From positions 1-9,423 of the forward strand of contig CBINNP010000140.1 of the NCBI GenBank assembly GCA_966252075.1: DNA of 9,423 nt. Direction: 5' to 3'. This stretch comes from Solimonas sp966252075 (GTDB lineage: Bacteria > Pseudomonadota > Gammaproteobacteria > Nevskiales > Nevskiaceae). Shown here one piece after another: positions 6,627 through 9,423 of the stretch. The notes under the pieces are model-generated. The model did no database searches, was not told the DNA's origin, and saw nothing but the letters and a program-made list of their open reading frames with translations. How positions within the stretch are numbered: position 1 is the first letter of the stretch; every line of letters starts with the position of its first letter. A program made the translations under genes and the position numbers.

Positions 6627-7139
6627 ATGTCGCGCTGGCGTCCTCCCGCTGAAAAATCCTCGCCCTACATCACGGCCGACGGCCACGCACGGCTGAAGCT
6701 CGAGTTCGACGGGCTCTGGCGGCAGCGCCGGCCCGAGGTGGTGCGCGCGCTGGCGGCCGCGGCAGCGGAGGGCGATCGCAGCGAGAACGCCGAGTACCAG
6801 TACCGCAAGAAGGAGCTGCGCGAGATCGATGCGCGGCTCAAGTACCTGACCACGCGGCTGCAGGACGTGCAGGTGATCCCCCCGGCGCGGCCGGGCAGCG
6901 GCAAGGTCTTCTTCGGTGTCTGGGTGGAGCTGGCGGACGAGGACGGCAATGCACGCCATTTCCGCATCGTCGGGCCTGACGAGACCGACGGCACGCGCGG
7001 CTGGATCAGTGTCGATTCACCGGTCGCGCGGGCCTTGCTGGGCCGCGCCGTAGGCGAAATGATCCGGGTGCGCCTGCCGGCCGGCGAGGTCGAGTACGAG
7101 ATCATCACGGTTCATCATGATGAGCCGGCGGCGCGCTGA
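6627..7139 (+). CDS. greB: Transcription elongation factor GreB
   Basis: GreB binds the RNA polymerase secondary channel and stimulates cleavage of backtracked RNA so that stalled complexes restart. The N-terminal coiled coil spans about residues 20-85, and its tip carries AEGDRSENAEYQY with the catalytic acidic pair D50 and E53. The C-terminal FKBP-like domain shows GKVFFGVWVELADEDG, HFRIVGPDE and ISVDSPVARALLGRAVGE, all GreB hallmarks; the long basic N-terminal coil favours GreB over GreA. I chose ATG 6627, giving 170 aa and the MSRWRPP start common in GreB; this is about nine residues longer at the N terminus than E. coli GreB. The longer start at 6564 adds a Cys/His/Arg-rich stretch that looks non-coding. 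There is no clear Shine-Dalgarno before 6627. The 3' end overlaps the convergent gene by 25 bp. Confidence 0.95.
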   Translation: MSRWRPPAEKSSPYITADGHARLKLEFDGLWRQRRPEVVRALAAAAAEGDRSENAEYQYRKKELREIDARLKYLTTRLQDVQVIPPARPGSGKVFFGVWVELADEDGNARHFRIVGPDETDGTRGWISVDSPVARALLGRAVGEMIRVRLPAGEVEYEIITVHHDEPAAR

Positions 7140-7504
7140 GCGCCGCGGCCCAGCCACAGGGACAGCATGACGAAGGCCAGGCAGGCGCCGATCGCGGTGG
7201 CGTTTTCACGCCACGCCGGCGACAGCACGAGGATGAAGCCGCGGTCCTTGATCAGCGCCGCGAAGCTGGAAACGCAGAACGGCATCAGATAGAGCCGGAA
7301 GGTCTGCCAGCTGCGCAGCCGCACCGGCGCCGCGACGCTGAGCAGCAGGCCGCTGCCGATCAGGGCGCTGATGCCCAGCGAGTTGATCCACAACTTGGGC
7401 GCCGGCTCGAAGTGGTAGGCGAGCATCGTCAGATACCAGATCAGGTAGCACCACAGCACGCGGCGCGAGGGGCTCAGATGGGCGAGATAGCGCAGGATCG
7501 GCAT
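7115..7504 (-). CDS. Uncharacterised four-helix inner-membrane protein (129 aa)
   Basis: I do not know a named function. The protein has about four hydrophobic helices (residues 16-31, 38-58, 68-86 and 103-119) with a basic N terminus (SPSRR). The segment FRLYLMPFCVSSFAALIKDRGF (69-90) is striking; from memory, similar small membrane proteins with an MPFCVSSF-like motif occur across proteobacteria without a known role. The start ATG is at 7502-7504 and the ribosome site is poor. Its TGA (7115-7117) lies inside greB, giving a 25-bp convergent overlap. Upstream it faces the thiolase gene across a 150-bp divergent gap. The conserved-looking helices with charged loops, rather than the Arg/Ala-rich patterns of the opposite frames, support a true gene. 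Confidence 0.8.
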   Translation of the reverse strand: MPILRYLAHLSPSRRVLWCYLIWYLTMLAYHFEPAPKLWINSLGISALIGSGLLLSVAAPVRLRSWQTFRLYLMPFCVSSFAALIKDRGFILVLSPAWRENATAIGACLAFVMLSLWLGRGAQRAAGSS

Positions 7505-7559
7505 GGCGCCATTGCATCAGCAAGAACTCCGCCGTCGCTCGGGGCTGCGACTGATCCTC

Positions 7560-7609
7560 GCAGCGCCCTCATGTGGCGGTGCAGCAATAGGCAGTTCATC
7601 GGGCGCTGC
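7560..7609. repeat. Spaced perfect 9-bp inverted repeat in the divergent gap
   Basis: GCAGCGCCC (7560-7568) is the exact reverse complement of GGGCGCTGC (7601-7609), with 32 bases between. The centres are 41 bp apart, close to four helical turns, and the right arm abuts a GATAAT hexamer. This could be a two-site operator for the divergent promoters at 7505-7654, or chance in GC-rich DNA. Confidence 0.3.
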
Positions 7610-7610
7610 C

Positions 7611-7616
7611 GATAAT
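7611..7616 (+). promoter_or_regulatory. Candidate -10 box (GATAAT) for the thiolase gene
   Basis: GATAAT matches five of six bases of the sigma-70 -10 consensus and lies 38 bases before the thiolase ATG, leaving a plausible leader. No recognisable -35 lies 16-18 bases upstream, so the call rests on the -10 and position only. Confidence 0.35.
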
Positions 7617-7654
7617 CCCGACCATCCCATTGCCGCCTCATCCGGAGAATCACG

Positions 7655-8971
7655 ATGAAACCCTACGGCCGCAAAGTCGCCATCGTCGGCGGATCGCGCA
7701 TCCCGTTCGCCCGCTCCAACACCGCCTACGCGACCAGGTCGAACCAGGACATGCTCACCGCCGCGTTCAAGGGCCTGGCCGACAAGTTCCAGCTGCACGG
7801 CGAGCAACTGGGTGAGGCGGCCGCCGGCGCCGTGCTCAAGCACTCGCGCGACTTCAACCTCTGTCGTGAATCGCTGCTGTCGTCGGGGCTGTCGGCCGCC
7901 ACGCCGGCCTATGACCTGCAGATGGCCTGCGGCACCGGCCTGCAGGCGGCGATCAACATCGCCAACAAGATCGCGCTCGGGCAGATCGACTCCGGCATCG
8001 CCGGCGGCGTCGATACCACCTCCGACGCGCCGATCGCCGTCGGCGAGAAGCTGCGCAAGATCCTGCTCGAAGCCAATCGCGCCAAGACCACCGGCCAGCG
8101 CCTGAAGGCGTTGGCCAAGTTCCGCCCTGGGATGCTGGCGCCGTCGATCCCGACCAACGGCGAGCCGCGCACGCGCATGAGCATGGGCGAGCACTGCGAG
8201 CTGATGGCCCAGCAGTGGCAGATCCCGCGCGAGGCACAGGATCAGCTTGCCTTCGAGTCGCACAAGAAGGCCGCCGCCGCGTGGGAAGCCGGCTTCTACG
8301 ACGATCTGGTGATTCCGTATGCCGGCCTGTCGCGTGACAACAACCTGCGCCCGGACATCTCGCTCGAAAAGCTGGCGACGCTGACGCCGGTATTCGACCG
8401 CAAGTCGGGCAAGGGCACGCTCACCGCCGCCAATTCGACGCCGCTGACCGACGGCGCTTCGGCGGTGCTGCTGGCGTCCGAGGACTGGGCCCGCGCGCAC
8501 GGGCTGCCGGTGCTGGCTTACCTCACGCATGCCGAGACCGCGGCGGTGGATTTCGCCAATTCCGGCGGCCAGCGCGAGGGTCTGCTGATGGCGCCGGCCT
8601 ATGCCGTGCCGCGACTGCTCCAGCGCGCCGGCCTGAGCTTGCAGGACTTCGATTTCTACGAGATCCACGAGGCCTTCGCCGCGCAAGTGCTATGCACGCT
8701 CAAGGCCTGGGAGGATCCGAAGTTCTGCCGCGACAAGCTCGGCCTGGATGCGCCGCTGGGCACGATCGACCGCAGCCGCATGAACGTGAAGGGCGGCAGC
8801 CTCGCCGCCGGCCACCCGTTCGCCGCCACCGGCGGCCGCATCCTGGCGACGCTGGCGAAGATTCTCGACGAGGACCACAGGGCCAGTGGCCGCAAGGGCC
8901 GCGGCCTGATCTCGATCTGTGCGGCCGGCGGTCTGGGCGTGACGGCGATCGTCGAGCGCTCCGAAAGCTGA
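7655..8971 (+). CDS. Thiolase, acetyl-CoA C-acyltransferase of the FadI/FadA2 type (438 aa)
   Basis: Thiolases cleave 3-ketoacyl-CoA with CoA to give acetyl-CoA and a shortened acyl-CoA, the last step of beta-oxidation, or run the reverse condensation. Catalytic features are complete: nucleophile Cys92 in LQMACGTGLQA, His338 in YEIHEAFAAQ, His387 in GGSLAAGHPFAATGGR, and Cys422 in ICAAGGLG. The HEAFA and GHPFAATG forms with about 430 residues place it in the FadI/trifunctional-beta subgroup rather than short biosynthetic thiolases. KHSRDFNL and ACGTGLQAA resemble, from memory, mycobacterial FadA2 more than E. coli FadI. GGAGA at 7644-7648 lies 6 bases before ATG 7655. No hydratase/dehydrogenase partner (fadJ/fadB) is adjacent, so it is probably monocistronic; a hairpin terminator follows. 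The chain length it prefers cannot be told. Confidence 0.94.
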   Translation: MKPYGRKVAIVGGSRIPFARSNTAYATRSNQDMLTAAFKGLADKFQLHGEQLGEAAAGAVLKHSRDFNLCRESLLSSGLSAATPAYDLQMACGTGLQAAINIANKIALGQIDSGIAGGVDTTSDAPIAVGEKLRKILLEANRAKTTGQRLKALAKFRPGMLAPSIPTNGEPRTRMSMGEHCELMAQQWQIPREAQDQLAFESHKKAAAAWEAGFYDDLVIPYAGLSRDNNLRPDISLEKLATLTPVFDRKSGKGTLTAANSTPLTDGASAVLLASEDWARAHGLPVLAYLTHAETAAVDFANSGGQREGLLMAPAYAVPRLLQRAGLSLQDFDFYEIHEAFAAQVLCTLKAWEDPKFCRDKLGLDAPLGTIDRSRMNVKGGSLAAGHPFAATGGRILATLAKILDEDHRASGRKGRGLISICAAGGLGVTAIVERSES

Positions 8972-9002
8972 TCGGCCGTCGGGCACAAGCCTTAAGATGT
9001 CG

Positions 9003-9029
9003 ACGAAGCCCGGTCGCGCCGGGCTTCGT
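9003..9029 (+). terminator. Strong hairpin terminator after the thiolase gene
   Basis: An 11-bp perfect stem, ACGAAGCCCGG (9003-9013) with CCGGGCTTCGT (9019-9029), closes a 5-base TCGCG loop, starting 31 bases after the thiolase stop. The following GCGTTGTGG is only mildly T-rich, so termination may be incomplete, but position and stem are typical. It separates the thiolase from the permease. Confidence 0.7.
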
Positions 9030-9064
9030 GCGTTGTGGGGCACGGCCCGCCGGCGTGGTTTGTG

Positions 9065-9070
9065 CATAAT
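9065..9070 (+). promoter_or_regulatory. Candidate -10 box (CATAAT) for the permease gene
   Basis: CATAAT matches five of six consensus -10 bases, lies between the terminator hairpin and the permease, and sits 28 bases before ATG 9099. No convincing -35 is visible at the usual distance. Confidence 0.35.
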
Positions 9071-9098
9071 CGCGACAGACGAACAAGGGGATTTGCGA

Positions 9099-9423
9099 AT
9101 GGCGGGAATGGCAGGCTTGATGCGCACCAAGGCGATCGATCCGAACGCCAATAGCGGACTGCGGCGCTGCCTGACCGCCTGGGATCTGACCTTGCTCGGC
9201 ATCGGCTGCACGATCGGCACCGGCATCTTCGTGCTGACCGGTGTCGCCGCGGCCCAGCACGCCGGTCCGGCCATCGTGCTGTCGTTCATCCTGTCCGGCA
9301 TGGCCTGCGGCTTCGCGGCGCTGTGCTACGCCGAGTTCGCGTCGCTGATCCCGCAGGCCGGCAGCGCCTACACCTACGCGTACGCCACGCTGGGCGAGCT
9401 GATCGCCTGGATCATCGGGTGGG
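9099..9423 (+). CDS. APC-superfamily amino-acid permease, 3'-truncated by the window edge
   Basis: The first 108 residues of an inner-membrane amino-acid transporter are visible. After a 25-residue cytosolic N terminus comes helix 1 with the unwound substrate-binding motif GIGCTIGTGIFVLTG (34-48), then helix 2 (about 58-78) and the loop YAEFASLIPQAGSAYTYAYATLGE (77-100), both diagnostic of the cationic-amino-acid-transporter (CAT/YfnA-like) branch of the APC superfamily. Full-length members are about 450-500 aa, so roughly three quarters lie beyond the window. AAGGGG (9085-9090) is 8 bases before ATG 9099, which decides the start over in-frame ATGs at 9108 and 9120. It follows a terminator and a -10-like box, so it is probably transcribed independently. 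Substrate specificity (basic, branched or other amino acids) cannot be assigned from this portion. Confidence 0.93.
   Translation, partial: MAGMAGLMRTKAIDPNANSGLRRCLTAWDLTLLGIGCTIGTGIFVLTGVAAAQHAGPAIVLSFILSGMACGFAALCYAEFASLIPQAGSAYTYAYATLGELIAWIIGW

Noticed and set aside
1..9423. Mobile element, CRISPR, toxin-antitoxin, defence island or RNA gene
   Set aside because: No transposase or integrase, direct-repeat array, tRNA/rRNA-like sequence or compositional break was seen; the gaps between genes are all under about 150 bases.

Overview
This is a 9.4 kb stretch of GC-rich bacterial chromosome that looks like an ordinary proteobacterial core or housekeeping region. The mix of genes (AmtB with a cytosolic tail, a SelO ending in Cys-Ser-Ser, GreB, a FadI/FadA2-type thiolase, a LolA-like protein plus RND exporter) and the strong GC bias at third codon positions suggest a gammaproteobacterium of the Nevskiales/Xanthomonadales kind. 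That placement is an inference from gene content, not from a phylogeny. I see no insertion sequence, integrase, CRISPR array, tRNA or rRNA.

Layout. Positions 1-1206 (+): the 3' two thirds of amtB (ammonium channel) followed closely by a small unrecognised 97-aa gene, probably in one transcript. Positions 1218-2717 (-): selO, a protein AMPylase pseudokinase, converging on that pair. Positions 2718-2811: a divergent regulatory gap holding a perfect 9-bp-arm inverted repeat with a -10-like core. Positions 2812-6539 (+): a likely operon of a 60-aa two-helix membrane protein (PLDc_N type), a periplasmic LolA-like carrier, and a 909-aa RND/MMPL exporter with a cyclic-nucleotide-binding domain fused to its C terminus. 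The carrier and exporter genes overlap by one base (TGATG). Positions 6627-7139 (+): greB, whose 3' end overlaps by 25 bp the 3' end of a convergent four-helix membrane protein gene (7115-7504, -). Positions 7505-7654: a second divergent control region. Positions 7655-8971 (+): a FadI/FadA2-type thiolase, then a strong hairpin terminator. Positions 9099-9423 (+): the start of an APC-superfamily amino-acid permease that runs off the window.

The most interesting unit is 2812-6539. A periplasmic lipid or lipoprotein-carrier homologue is translationally coupled to an inner-membrane RND exporter whose cytosolic tail keeps the residues expected for binding a cyclic nucleotide. The simplest reading is an envelope lipid or hydrophobic-molecule export pathway gated by cAMP or cGMP. 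The substrate and the ligand cannot be read from the sequence. The remaining genes look like standard members of known families.
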